From Sphingomonas psychrolutea (lineage in GTDB: Bacteria; Pseudomonadota; Alphaproteobacteria; Sphingomonadales; Sphingomonadaceae), in NCBI RefSeq assembly GCF_014636175.1, contig NZ_BMDW01000022.1:1-64000 (forward strand): a stretch of DNA of 64,000 bases, given 5' to 3'. The translations under genes and the position numbers were made by a program. Positions 1-7,971 of the stretch are shown here, one piece after another. The notes under the pieces were generated by a model. The model was not told the DNA's origin and searched no databases. It worked only from the letters and a program-made list of their open reading frames with translations. Within the stretch, counting starts at the first letter, position 1. The number at the start of each line of letters is the position of its first letter.

Positions 1-100
1 CTGAATCGCTTCTCCGAAATAGGAACACCGGTGACCGTCCGCCTCTCATAACATCTTCAAGTAAAAGCGCGGTTATGCTCTCGCGACGTTATGCAACAAA

Positions 101-118
101 GCCCCGCGGATGCGGGGC
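101..118 (-). terminator. GC-rich hairpin, possible terminator
   Basis: A 7-bp stem (GCCCCGC/GCGGGGC) with a 4-base loop. On the minus strand it is followed by CTTTGTTG, a weak U-tract; on the plus strand no U-tract follows. If it is a terminator it serves a minus-strand transcript from the gap to the right, where I see no gene, or it is the end of an element lying mostly outside the window. Confidence 0.3.
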
Positions 119-285
119 AGAAACGTGATTTATCGATCGAACCCTCATCCCAATTGCTCCTGCCGAAGCGCGTCTTCTTGTTGTGACCACGCTGAGATTC
201 TCAATTAATATAGAAGATGACAAGCATTGGTTACGCGCGGCGGTGCTTTTTTATTTCTTGCGCGTGCTGCGTCGCAACACTAACC
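119..285. other. gene-free region upstream of the riboswitch
   Basis: I see no convincing gene here. The stretch is AT-richer than its surroundings around 200-215, where TAATAT could be a -10 box for the rightward riboswitch transcript; a weak TTGTGA lies about 19 bases upstream of it. This promoter assignment is tentative. Confidence 0.3.
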
Positions 286-478
286 AAGCCTGGTGAAGGG
301 TTCCCGGAGACGGGATCAATAGGGAAATCGGTGCGCGGGGGTAACCTTGCAAGACCGGTGCTGCCCCCGCAACTGTGACCGGATAGCCGGCGCGCCATCA
401 TGCCACTGGGTCTGAACCGACCTGGGAAGGCGGCACGTCAGCAGCGACCCGGGAGCCAGGAGACCTGCCCCTCACGGT
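286..478 (+). promoter_or_regulatory. cobalamin (B12) riboswitch
   Basis: The class signature is present in order: ATAGGGAAATCGGTG near 331-345, then GCTGCCCCCGCAACTGTGA near 362-377, then the closing GGGAGCCAGGAGACCTGCC ending near 469. These are conserved blocks of the AdoCbl riboswitch core. It precedes the vitamin B12 uptake genes, so it should shut down btuB and possibly the whole btuBFCD operon when cobalamin is plentiful. About 130 bases of GC-rich leader separate the aptamer from the btuB start; CCTC-TTT-GAGG just before the start could sequester the ribosome site, which would suit translational control. That last point is inference. Confidence 0.93.
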
Positions 479-610
479 CGATCCACTGCGCGGGCGGGTG
501 AACCGTGCGGACGAGGCGAAACCTCGAGCGAACGACGGAACCGGGGCCAAGGCTCCGGGCGTCGCCGTCCGGCAACGTCCGGCGTCGCGGCCCTCTTTGA
601 GGGTAACGTC

Positions 611-2515
611 ATGATACACTATCGAAAACTCCTTCCTACCGTGCTTGCCTTGGGCTTCGCTGGTGCCGCGCAGGCGCAGACAACGCCGCCGGTTACGCAA
701 GACGACAGCAGCGCCAACGATATGGTCGTCGCCGACAGCCGGATCGAACCCGACATCGTCGTCGCGGCGCGTGTGCCACAGTACAGCTATCAGGTCGGCC
801 AGGCCGTCACCGTCCTGACGCGGGCCGAGATCGAGCGTCGCCAGACCATCGTCCTGTCCGATTTGCTCGCCACAACGCCGGGCGTCACCGTCACGCGCAA
901 CGGCGGCATCGGGACCATCACCGCCGTTCGCATCCGCGGCGCGGAGGGTGAACAAACGTTGACGATTATCGACGGCATTCGCGTCAATGATCCGTCTTCG
1001 CCGGGCGGCGCGTTCGATTTCGGTACCTTGCTCGCCGGCTCGATCGACCGAATCGAAATTTTGCGGGGGCCAAATTCGGTACCGTGGGGCAGTCAGGCGA
1101 TCGGCGGGGTGGTCAACATCGTCACCGCCACGCCGAGCCAGGGCGCACAGGCGCGCGGTCAGATCGAATATGGTGCGCATAACTCGCTGTACGCGAATGC
1201 TGGCCTCTCGGGCGGGACGGGCGCGCTGACCGCAGCGTTCAACGGCGGCTATCTGCGCACCGACGGCATTTCCGCGGCGGCCAATGGCACCGAGCGCGAC
1301 GGATTCCGCCAATATGGCGCGACCGGCAAGGTGGGCGTGGAACTCGCCCCCGGGATCGGGATCGACTTGCGCGGTTATTATGCCGACAGCCGTACGCAAT
1401 ATGACTCGGCTTTCCCGCCACCAAATTACGTCGTTTCCGATAGTCCGGCCTATTCGACCGCAAAGGAAGCTTATGGCTATGCCGGCGCGCATGCCAATCT
1501 GTTCGACGACCGCTTCCGCAACCGTGTCGCCTTCACCATCGCCGACATAAAGCGCGACAATTTCGATGCGCCGAATACCCCCGTCTCCTTCTTTTCGCGT
1601 GGGCGGACCGAGCGGTTCGAATATCAGGGCGATTTCAAGGTCATCGATCAGCTCCGCATCGTCGGCGGGGCGGAGCATGAGGACAGCCGCTTCAACGACG
1701 GCAGCACCTTCGCCGCGACCGGCATCACTTCGGCTTACGGCGAGGCGATCGTCAATCCGGTGCGCCAGCTGACGATCACGGGCGGAGTGCGACACGACGA
1801 TCACCGCACCTTCGGCGGCCACACGACCTTTGGTGCCGATGCCGCGCTCGCGCTCGACACCGGCACGACGCTGCGCGCGAGCTATGGCGAGGGGTTCAAG
1901 GCCCCCACGCTGTATCAGCTTTACAGCTTTTACGGCACGCGCAGTCTCGTCCCCGAAACTGCGCGCAGCTATGATGTCGGCATCCAGCAACGTCTGCTCG
2001 GCAATCAGGTGAGTGCGAGCGTCACCTATTTCCACCGCGATACGAAGAACCAGATCGATTTCGATCTCGGCACCTTCACTTACCAGAACATCGCCCAAAC
2101 GCGGGCAGAGGGGGTCGAAGTCGAACTCGCGCTCCGTCCGGTCGAAGCGCTGACGGTGACGGGCAATTATTCGTATATCGATGCGAAGAACCGCTCGACG
2201 GGTACGAATTTCGGGAGGGATCTGGCGCGGCGGCCGAAGCAGACGCTGAGTGTGTCGGCCGATTACCGCTTTGCGTTCGGCCTCTCGGTCGGTGGCACGG
2301 TCAGCCATGTCGGTGACAGCTTCGACAATGCGGGCAATACCGTCCGGCTCGACGGCTATGTCTTGGCGGGCTTCCGCGCGGAAATGGCGATTGGGCATCG
2401 ACTGTCGGTCTATGGCCGGATCGACAACGCCTTTAACGAGAAGTACCAAACCGTCGCCAATTACGGCACCGACGGGCGCGCGGCGTTTGGCGGCATTCGC
2501 GTGAAGCTCGATTGA
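611..2515 (+). CDS. btuB: TonB-dependent vitamin B12 receptor BtuB
   Basis: This 634-residue outer-membrane receptor should bring cobalamin into the periplasm using TonB energy. A signal peptide spans about residues 1-22, ending AAQA. A TonB-box-like DIVVAA follows near 45-50, then a plug domain (about 55-170) with the typical VRIRGAEGEQ and GPNSVPWGSQAIGGVVNI motifs, then a beta-barrel. The length matches BtuB (about 600-640). The preceding cobalamin riboswitch and the following btuF, btuC and btuD genes make the substrate clear. The last residues are VKLD rather than the usual terminal aromatic, which is slightly odd for an outer-membrane barrel. GAGGG about 10 bases upstream serves as ribosome site. 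Confidence 0.92.
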   Translation: MIHYRKLLPTVLALGFAGAAQAQTTPPVTQDDSSANDMVVADSRIEPDIVVAARVPQYSYQVGQAVTVLTRAEIERRQTIVLSDLLATTPGVTVTRNGGIGTITAVRIRGAEGEQTLTIIDGIRVNDPSSPGGAFDFGTLLAGSIDRIEILRGPNSVPWGSQAIGGVVNIVTATPSQGAQARGQIEYGAHNSLYANAGLSGGTGALTAAFNGGYLRTDGISAAANGTERDGFRQYGATGKVGVELAPGIGIDLRGYYADSRTQYDSAFPPPNYVVSDSPAYSTAKEAYGYAGAHANLFDDRFRNRVAFTIADIKRDNFDAPNTPVSFFSRGRTERFEYQGDFKVIDQLRIVGGAEHEDSRFNDGSTFAATGITSAYGEAIVNPVRQLTITGGVRHDDHRTFGGHTTFGADAALALDTGTTLRASYGEGFKAPTLYQLYSFYGTRSLVPETARSYDVGIQQRLLGNQVSASVTYFHRDTKNQIDFDLGTFTYQNIAQTRAEGVEVELALRPVEALTVTGNYSYIDAKNRSTGTNFGRDLARRPKQTLSVSADYRFAFGLSVGGTVSHVGDSFDNAGNTVRLDGYVLAGFRAEMAIGHRLSVYGRIDNAFNEKYQTVANYGTDGRAAFGGIRVKLD

Positions 2516-3411
2516 TGCGGCTGGTCCCGCTGCTTGCCGTTGTGCTCGTCGGGTGTGCTGCCCCGGCGCGCGGGCCGGTGAGCGGCGGGCCAAACTCTGG
2601 CGGGATCGTTTCGACCAATCCGTGCGCCGATGCGATGCTGGTCGACCTCGCGCCCGAACGCCTGACCGCGATCAGCTTCTACTCGCACGATCCGGCGGCG
2701 ACCTCGCTGCCGCTCGACGTCGCGCGGCGCTTCCCGGCGACGGCGGGGACGGCGGAGGAAGTGATTGCCTTGCGTCCGGCGCTGGTCGTAACGTCGAGTT
2801 TCACGCCGCTCGCAACGCGCGCCGCCTACACCCGTGCCGGGCTGAAGACGTTGCTGCTCGATTCCCCTGCGACAGTGGCCGCGAGCGAGGCGCAAATCCG
2901 GATGCTGGCGGCAGCGGTGGGCGAGCCGGGCAGGGGCGAGGCGATGATCGCGCGGATCGAGAAGGCGCTCGTAAACGCCTTGCCCCCATCCGCGCTTCCC
3001 CGGCGAAGGCCGGGGCCCAGCCGCGAGCCGTCCGCAACTGGGCCCCGGCCTTCGCCGGGAAAGCGGATAGCGGAAACCTCTACCCTTCTCTTCATCTCCG
3101 GCACGCTCGCCAACGGTCCGGGGAATCTGCTCGACGAACTCATGGCGCGCGCCGGTCTCACCAATGCCGCGCCCGACTACGGTCTCGCTTACACCGGCCC
3201 GGTCGCGCTTGAGACGATTGCGGCGCATCCCCCGGCGCTGATCCTCACCCCCGGCCTATCGCGCAGCGCCGATTTGCGGGTGAAAGTGCTGGCCAGGATG
3301 CGCGCACCGACGCGCAGTGCGACCTTCGCCCGCAACCTCATCAATTGTGGCGGCCCGACGATCGTCCCGGCGATCACGCGGCTGGCCGAACTGCGCCGGG
3401 GTCAGCCGTGA
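2515..3411 (+). CDS. btuF: cobalamin ABC transporter substrate-binding lipoprotein BtuF
   Basis: This 298-residue protein should bind cobalamin in the periplasm and deliver it to BtuCD. It begins with a short lipoprotein signal (lipobox VLVGC, Cys about 13) and continues as a helical-backbone binding protein of the Peripla_BP_2 type: ISTNPCADAMLVDLAPERL near the start and a second lobe after about residue 185. The ATG overlaps the btuB stop codon, indicating translational coupling; a TTG three bases upstream is the alternative. Residues about 160-183 (ALPRRRPGPS...RPSPGKR) are a translated palindromic repeat, not part of the fold. It falls at the interlobe helix region, and the frame stays open across it. 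Whether the protein still works is unknown. Confidence 0.85.
   Translation: MRLVPLLAVVLVGCAAPARGPVSGGPNSGGIVSTNPCADAMLVDLAPERLTAISFYSHDPAATSLPLDVARRFPATAGTAEEVIALRPALVVTSSFTPLATRAAYTRAGLKTLLLDSPATVAASEAQIRMLAAAVGEPGRGEAMIARIEKALVNALPPSALPRRRPGPSREPSATGPRPSPGKRIAETSTLLFISGTLANGPGNLLDELMARAGLTNAAPDYGLAYTGPVALETIAAHPPALILTPGLSRSADLRVKVLARMRAPTRSATFARNLINCGGPTIVPAITRLAELRRGQP
2994..3064. repeat. CCCCGGC-type palindrome inside btuF
   Basis: GCTTCCCCGGCGAAGGCC and its inverted partner near the right end form an almost perfect 71-base palindrome. The same element occurs in intergenic gaps at 37450-37555 and 44295-44402, where the two arms are separated by a longer spacer. Here it lies inside a coding region and is read as an Arg/Pro-rich stretch. 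Confidence 0.9.
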
Positions 3412-4370
3412 CGCGCAAGCTCGCGCTGCTGGCGCTCCTCGTTGTGGCTGCTTTCGCGCTATCGCTGATGGCGGGCAAGCTGTGGATCCCACCCGCTGCC
3501 TGGTTCGGGCATGACGCGAACGCCGCGATCCTGTTCGAACTGCGCTTGCCGCGTGCCGTGCTGGGCCTCGCGATCGGCGCGGTGCTCGGCTTATCGGGGG
3601 CGGTGCTGCAAGGCTATTTGCGCAACCCGCTCGCCGATCCGGGCGTCGTCGGCGTGTCGTCGAGCGCGGCGCTCGGCGCCGTGACGGCGATCGTGCTTGG
3701 CATCGCCAGCAACCCGTTGATCCTGTTTGGCTGCGCAATGGCGGCGGCGGGCGGATCGATGGCGTTGCTCGCGGCGCTGACCTGGCGGCAAGCGAGTGCC
3801 GTCCAGTTCATTCTGGCGGGCACCGTGCTCGCCAGCCTGTCAGGCGCGCTGACCGCCTTCGTTATCTCGATCGCGCCCAATCCCTATGCGGTGGCCGAGG
3901 TGATTGACTGGCTGATGGGCGCGCTGACCGATCGCGGGATGGACGATGTGCGGCTTGCTCTCCCGTTCCTTCTCCTTGGGACAGTCGTATTGGCGGCGAC
4001 CGGCCCGTCGCTCGACGCGCTCAGCCTCGGCGAAGATACGGCGCGATCGCTCGGCATCCGGCTCGGGCGGTTGCAAGCGCTGGTCGTGTTCGGCACCGGC
4101 CTTACCGTCGGGGCCAGCGTCGCGGTGACCGGCGTGGTCGGTTTCGTGGGGCTGATCGTCCCGCATTTGCTCCGCCCTGTGTTCGGCGCGCGGCCGTCCG
4201 CCTTGCTGCTGCCCAGCGCGCTCGGCGGCGCGGCGCTGGTGTTGATCGCCGACAGCCTGTGTCGCCTGCTCCCCGGCGCAGGCGAGGTGCGGCTTGGCGT
4301 CGCGATGGCGCTGATTGGCGCACCGTTCTTCCTGTGGCTCTTGCTGAAGGGGCGCGTCGCATGGAATTGA
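3408..4370 (+). CDS. btuC: cobalamin ABC transporter permease BtuC
   Basis: A 320-residue FecCD/BtuC-family inner-membrane permease with about ten hydrophobic segments. The family signature is clear near residues 60-95: LSGAVLQGYLRNPLADPG followed by VVGVSSSAALGA. It forms the channel for cobalamin together with the BtuD ATPase. The start chosen is GTG at the GTGA overlap with the btuF stop; an upstream in-frame ATG would add 21 residues with no membrane character and overlap btuF, so it is unlikely. The 3' end overlaps btuD by 10 bases, so btuBFCD is probably one translationally coupled message. Confidence 0.9.
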   Translation: MTRKLALLALLVVAAFALSLMAGKLWIPPAAWFGHDANAAILFELRLPRAVLGLAIGAVLGLSGAVLQGYLRNPLADPGVVGVSSSAALGAVTAIVLGIASNPLILFGCAMAAAGGSMALLAALTWRQASAVQFILAGTVLASLSGALTAFVISIAPNPYAVAEVIDWLMGALTDRGMDDVRLALPFLLLGTVVLAATGPSLDALSLGEDTARSLGIRLGRLQALVVFGTGLTVGASVAVTGVVGFVGLIVPHLLRPVFGARPSALLLPSALGGAALVLIADSLCRLLPGAGEVRLGVAMALIGAPFFLWLLLKGRVAWN

Positions 4371-5149
4371 CCATCTCGAACCTACGCGTGATGCTCGACC
4401 GCCGCTGCGTGCTGGATGGTGTCGATGCGGTGCTGCGGCCGGGCCGAGTGACGGCCATTCTTGGTCCGAACGGGGCGGGGAAAAGTACGCTGCTGAAGGC
4501 GATGGCGGCGTTGCTGGTGCCCGGTGAAGGCACCGTATCGCTTGGCACCCGCGCGGTCGCCGCGCTCGACCCGCGCGAACGCGCGCGGCTGATCGGCTAT
4601 CTGCCGCAAGAAGCGCGGGTCCATTGGGATTTGCGCGTGCGCGATGTGGTGGCGCTTGGCCGCGTTGCGCATCGTTCGCCCTTTGCCGCGCCCAGCCATG
4701 CCGACCATGCCGCGATCGATGCTGCGCTCCGCTTGACCGCCACCGCCGACTTCGCCGAGCGCGGGATCGCCACCTTATCGGGTGGCGAGCGTGCCCGCGT
4801 CCTGCTCGCGCGCGTGCTCGCCGGCGAGCCCGCGTGGCTGCTCGCCGATGAGCCGCTGGCGAGCCTCGATCCCGCGCATCAGCTTGATCTGCTCGATCAA
4901 TTGCGCGCCGTCGCGGCGGTGGGGAGGGGGGTCGCCGTCGTGCTCCACGATCTGCTGCACGCCGGTCGCATCGCTGACGATGTCCTGCTGCTCCAGCACG
5001 GTCGCGTCGTGGCTTACGGTTCGACCGCGCAGGTGCTGACCGCAGAAATGCTGGGGCGCGTGTTCGATATTGCGGTGCGTGTATCGCATGATTTCGACCA
5101 GCGACCGGTCTGCGTGCCGATCGGACGGATCGGATCGTCCTTGCCGTAA
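4361..5149 (+). CDS. btuD: cobalamin ABC transporter ATPase BtuD
   Basis: A 262-residue ABC ATPase. Walker A is GPNGAGKST near residues 36-44, the ABC signature is LSGGERARVLLARVLA, Walker B is WLLADEPLASLDP, and the switch histidine is in VVLHD. The start is the ATG overlapping the btuC end; the open frame extends upstream, but that part is antisense-like and inside btuC. It powers cobalamin transport through BtuC. It is the last recognisable member of the B12 uptake operon; the next gene, 56 bases on, is an unrelated transporter that may or may not be co-transcribed. Confidence 0.9.
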   Translation: MELTISNLRVMLDRRCVLDGVDAVLRPGRVTAILGPNGAGKSTLLKAMAALLVPGEGTVSLGTRAVAALDPRERARLIGYLPQEARVHWDLRVRDVVALGRVAHRSPFAAPSHADHAAIDAALRLTATADFAERGIATLSGGERARVLLARVLAGEPAWLLADEPLASLDPAHQLDLLDQLRAVAAVGRGVAVVLHDLLHAGRIADDVLLLQHGRVVAYGSTAQVLTAEMLGRVFDIAVRVSHDFDQRPVCVPIGRIGSSLP

Positions 5150-5205
5150 GGCGTAAAGCCCGTATTCTTGCAGCCGCCGGAACAGCGGCAAGGGTGGGGG
5201 ACGAT

Positions 5206-6819
5206 ATGGCGACGATCTTGGCGGGCGATGTGGGGCCGGAGGCGGACGCGACGCCCAGCCGTAAGGACATTCAGCTCGTCATCACCGCTTCGTCGCTCGG
5301 CACGATCTTCGAATGGTATGATTTCTTCATCTACGGCACGCTGGCCGCATCGGGGATCATCGGGCGGACCTTTTTCCCGGCACAGAACGAGCTGTTGCAG
5401 ACGCTGTATGCCTGGGCGGGGTTTGCCGTCGGCTTTGGGTTCCGTCCCTTGGGCGCGATCCTGTTCGGCTTTCTCGGCGACAAGTTGGGACGCAAATATA
5501 CCTTTTTGGTGACAATCACGGTGATGGGGCTGGCGACCGCTGCGGTCGGCATGGTGCCATCGGCGGCGGCGATCGGACTGGCGGCACCCTTCATCATCAT
5601 TAGCCTGCGCGTGTTGCAGGGGCTCGCGCTCGGCGGGGAATATGGCGGGGCGGCGATTTACGTCGCGGAACACGCACCACCCGGCAAGAGCGGCTATTTC
5701 ACCAGCTTCATCCAAGCAAGTGTGGCGGGCGGCTTCATTCTCAGCCTCGTCGTGGTGCTGCTGACCAAGGGGCTGATGCCGGCGGCGGTGTGGGACGCAT
5801 GGGGCTGGCGCGTGCCGTTCCTGTTCTCGCTTGTCTTGCTCGCGGTGTCGCTGTGGATGCGGCTGAAACTGTCGGAAAGCCCGGTTTTCAAAAAGATGAA
5901 GGCGGCGGGGGATACCGCGAGGAATCCGTTCGTCGAAAGCTTCACCTATCCCGGCAATCTCAAACGGCTGTTCGTCGCCTTGTTCGGCATCGCGGCGGGG
6001 CTGACCGTCATCTGGTATACGGCGATGTTCACGGTGCTCTCGTTCCTGCAAGGCACGATGCGCGTGCAGGAAACCGCGGCACAGCTGATCGTCGGGTTCG
6101 GGGCGCTTGGCGGGCTCGGCTTCTTCGTCTTCTTTGGCTGGTTGTCGGATCGGGTCGGGCGCAAGGCGCCGATCGTGATCGGCTATGCGCTGACGCTGGT
6201 GCTGATCTTCCCGATCTTCTGGGTGATGGGGGCGGCCGCCAACCCCGAGCTTGCCCGCGCGGCAAAGCGTGCGCCGGTCGTCGTCTCGGGTCCTGCCTGC
6301 CAGTACGAACTGTTTCCCGCCAAGCCGAGCGAGTGTCGGCGGCTGCTCGATTATCTCTCGAAAAAGGGCGTGCCGTATACCAAGGCGCACACGCCGGTGA
6401 CGTTGGTGATCGTCGGCGGGGTCGGGGTCGATGACATGACCAATGCCGGGGTCGAAACCGCGCTCACCCGGAGCGGCTATGATCTGAAACCCGTCATCCC
6501 CACGCCTGGAAACATCGTCCTGATTTTGCTTGCGATTCTCGCACTCAGCGCGCTGTCGGGGATTACCTATGGCCCGGTTGCGGCGTTGCTGGCGGAGCTG
6601 TTTCCGCCGCGCATCCGCTATAGCTCGATGTCGATCCCCTACCATATCGGCACCGGCTATTTTGGCGGATTTCTGCCGTTGATCAGCCAGGTGATCGTCG
6701 CGCGCACTGGGGATCCTTATGCCGGGCTGTGGTATACCGTCGCGGTCGTCGCCATGGCGCTGGTCGTTACCGTGTTCATGCTCGACGAAGACAAGCCCGG
6801 CACCGCGCACGTAGACTAG
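5206..6819 (+). CDS. MFS transporter, metabolite:H+ symporter type
   Basis: A 537-residue major facilitator with 12 predicted membrane segments. It has the MHS-family style of N-terminal sequence (SLGTIFEWYDFFIYG), motif A as GDKLGRKYTF, RVLQGLALGGEYGGAA in helix 4, and a second motif A as WLSDRVGRKAPI. The substrate is not evident. Between the helices near residues 345 and 430 lies an unusually long polar segment containing CQYELFPAKPSECRRLLDYL and VGVDDMTNAGVETAL, probably a periplasmic loop. The first ATG (5206) is used; an in-frame GTG 12 bases upstream is possible. MHS members usually take up organic acids or osmolytes, but nothing here fixes the ligand. Confidence 0.8.
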   Translation: MATILAGDVGPEADATPSRKDIQLVITASSLGTIFEWYDFFIYGTLAASGIIGRTFFPAQNELLQTLYAWAGFAVGFGFRPLGAILFGFLGDKLGRKYTFLVTITVMGLATAAVGMVPSAAAIGLAAPFIIISLRVLQGLALGGEYGGAAIYVAEHAPPGKSGYFTSFIQASVAGGFILSLVVVLLTKGLMPAAVWDAWGWRVPFLFSLVLLAVSLWMRLKLSESPVFKKMKAAGDTARNPFVESFTYPGNLKRLFVALFGIAAGLTVIWYTAMFTVLSFLQGTMRVQETAAQLIVGFGALGGLGFFVFFGWLSDRVGRKAPIVIGYALTLVLIFPIFWVMGAAANPELARAAKRAPVVVSGPACQYELFPAKPSECRRLLDYLSKKGVPYTKAHTPVTLVIVGGVGVDDMTNAGVETALTRSGYDLKPVIPTPGNIVLILLAILALSALSGITYGPVAALLAELFPPRIRYSSMSIPYHIGTGYFGGFLPLISQVIVARTGDPYAGLWYTVAVVAMALVVTVFMLDEDKPGTAHVD

Positions 6820-6846
6820 CGGGACGCCGGGCGCTAACCGCATGGG

Positions 6847-7875
6847 ATGCCTGCGCCCCTTCGTCTTCGGCTCGATGCCGCCGCCCTGATTGCCAATTGG
6901 CGCGCGCTGGACCGGTTGAGCGGCACGGCGGCGTGCGGGGCCGCGGTCAAGGCCGATGGCTACGGCCTTGGCGCAGCCGGCGTGGTCGCGCGGTTGGCCG
7001 AGGCGGGGTGCCGTGACTTCTTTGTCGCGACCTGGGCGGAAGCGGCGACATTGGAGCATTTGGACGTCGAAGTTGCGGTTTTGCACGGTGTTCGCGCCGA
7101 GGATATGGCGGCGGCGCTGCGTGGCCATGCGCGCCCGGTGCTCAATACCGCCGCGCAGATCGCGCGGTGGCGCGAGGCCGGGGGCGGGCGCTGCGACGTG
7201 ATGGTCGATACCGGCATGAACCGGCTCGGCGTGTCGGTCGAACAGGTGCAGCAGGGTCTGCTCGACGGGCTGCAGATCGACACGCTGATGAGCCACCTTG
7301 CTTGCGCCGACGAAGACGCACCCGCCAACGCCCGACAGTGCGCGGCGCTGCACGCGCTGCGGGGCCGTACCGCGGCGCGGCGGTTGAGCCTCGCCAGTTC
7401 GGCGGGGATCGCGCTCGGCGCGGACTATGCGTTCGACCTGACCAGGCCCGGCCTTGCGCTTTACGGCGGTGTGCCGCGCGAAGAACTGGCGGGCGTCGTG
7501 TGCCAAGTCGTCACGCCCGAGGCACAAATTCTGCAGCGCCGCACGCTCGCGAGCGGCGAGTCGATTGGCTATAACGCGCTCTACACCGCGACCGCGCCAA
7601 CCGAGGTCGCGATCCTCAATGTCGGTTATGCCGACGGCTATTGGCGCGGCTTTTCGAACACGGGCTCCGCACGGATCGGCGACGCAGTGCTGCCCGTGCT
7701 CGGGCGCGTGTCGATGGATTTGACCGCGATCTGCGTCGATGCGGCACCGCTGCTCGCCGAGGGCGACTGGGTCGCGCTCGACTATTCGCTGCCGCACGCT
7801 GCCGCACTGTCGGGCATGTCGCAATATGAGCTGCTGACCGGACTTGGCGCGCGTGCCGAGCGGGTGTGGGGTTGA
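6847..7875 (+). CDS. alr: alanine racemase
   Basis: A 342-residue PLP enzyme interconverting L- and D-alanine for peptidoglycan. The PLP lysine is Lys35 in AAVKADGYGLGA. Further family motifs are VDTGMNRLGV, LASSAGI and LTRPGLALYGG. The catalytic tyrosine of the partner site is in SIGYNALYTA (about residue 240), followed by the metal/substrate motif GRVSMDLTAICVD. It is somewhat shorter than the usual 355-370 residues, mainly at the N-terminus. It lies 27 bases after the MFS gene on the same strand, possibly as the end of that transcript, and converges on a TonB receptor gene. Confidence 0.9.
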   Translation: MPAPLRLRLDAAALIANWRALDRLSGTAACGAAVKADGYGLGAAGVVARLAEAGCRDFFVATWAEAATLEHLDVEVAVLHGVRAEDMAAALRGHARPVLNTAAQIARWREAGGGRCDVMVDTGMNRLGVSVEQVQQGLLDGLQIDTLMSHLACADEDAPANARQCAALHALRGRTAARRLSLASSAGIALGADYAFDLTRPGLALYGGVPREELAGVVCQVVTPEAQILQRRTLASGESIGYNALYTATAPTEVAILNVGYADGYWRGFSNTGSARIGDAVLPVLGRVSMDLTAICVDAAPLLAEGDWVALDYSLPHAAALSGMSQYELLTGLGARAERVWG

Positions 7876-7915
7876 TCTGAGGCTGCCGCCACATTTCGAT
7901 ACCAAGCCTGAAGAT

Positions 7916-7947
7916 AAAAAAAGGGGCGAAGGAAAGTCCTTCGCCCC
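7916..7947 (-). terminator. intrinsic terminator of the large TonB receptor gene
   Basis: Reading leftward there is an 11-bp perfect stem (GGGGCGAAGGA/TCCTTCGCCCC), a 3-base loop and then seven U residues. It lies 24 bases beyond the stop codon of the minus-strand receptor gene. On the plus strand no U-tract follows, so it is unidirectional. Confidence 0.92.
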
Positions 7948-7971
7948 CAGTCGGTTCGTTCTGATGCCCGA

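Noticed and set aside
398..2593. 731-codon open frame on the minus strand opposite btuB
   Set aside because: It mirrors btuB codon by codon in a high-GC gene, has Arg/Asp-rich low-information sequence, no domains and no ribosome site. The same applies to other long antisense frames listed below.
3840..7905. Long minus-strand open frames opposite btuC, btuD, the MFS gene and alr (476 and 963 codons)
   Set aside because: Typical antisense shadows of GC-rich genes; they span several real genes and show no family motif.
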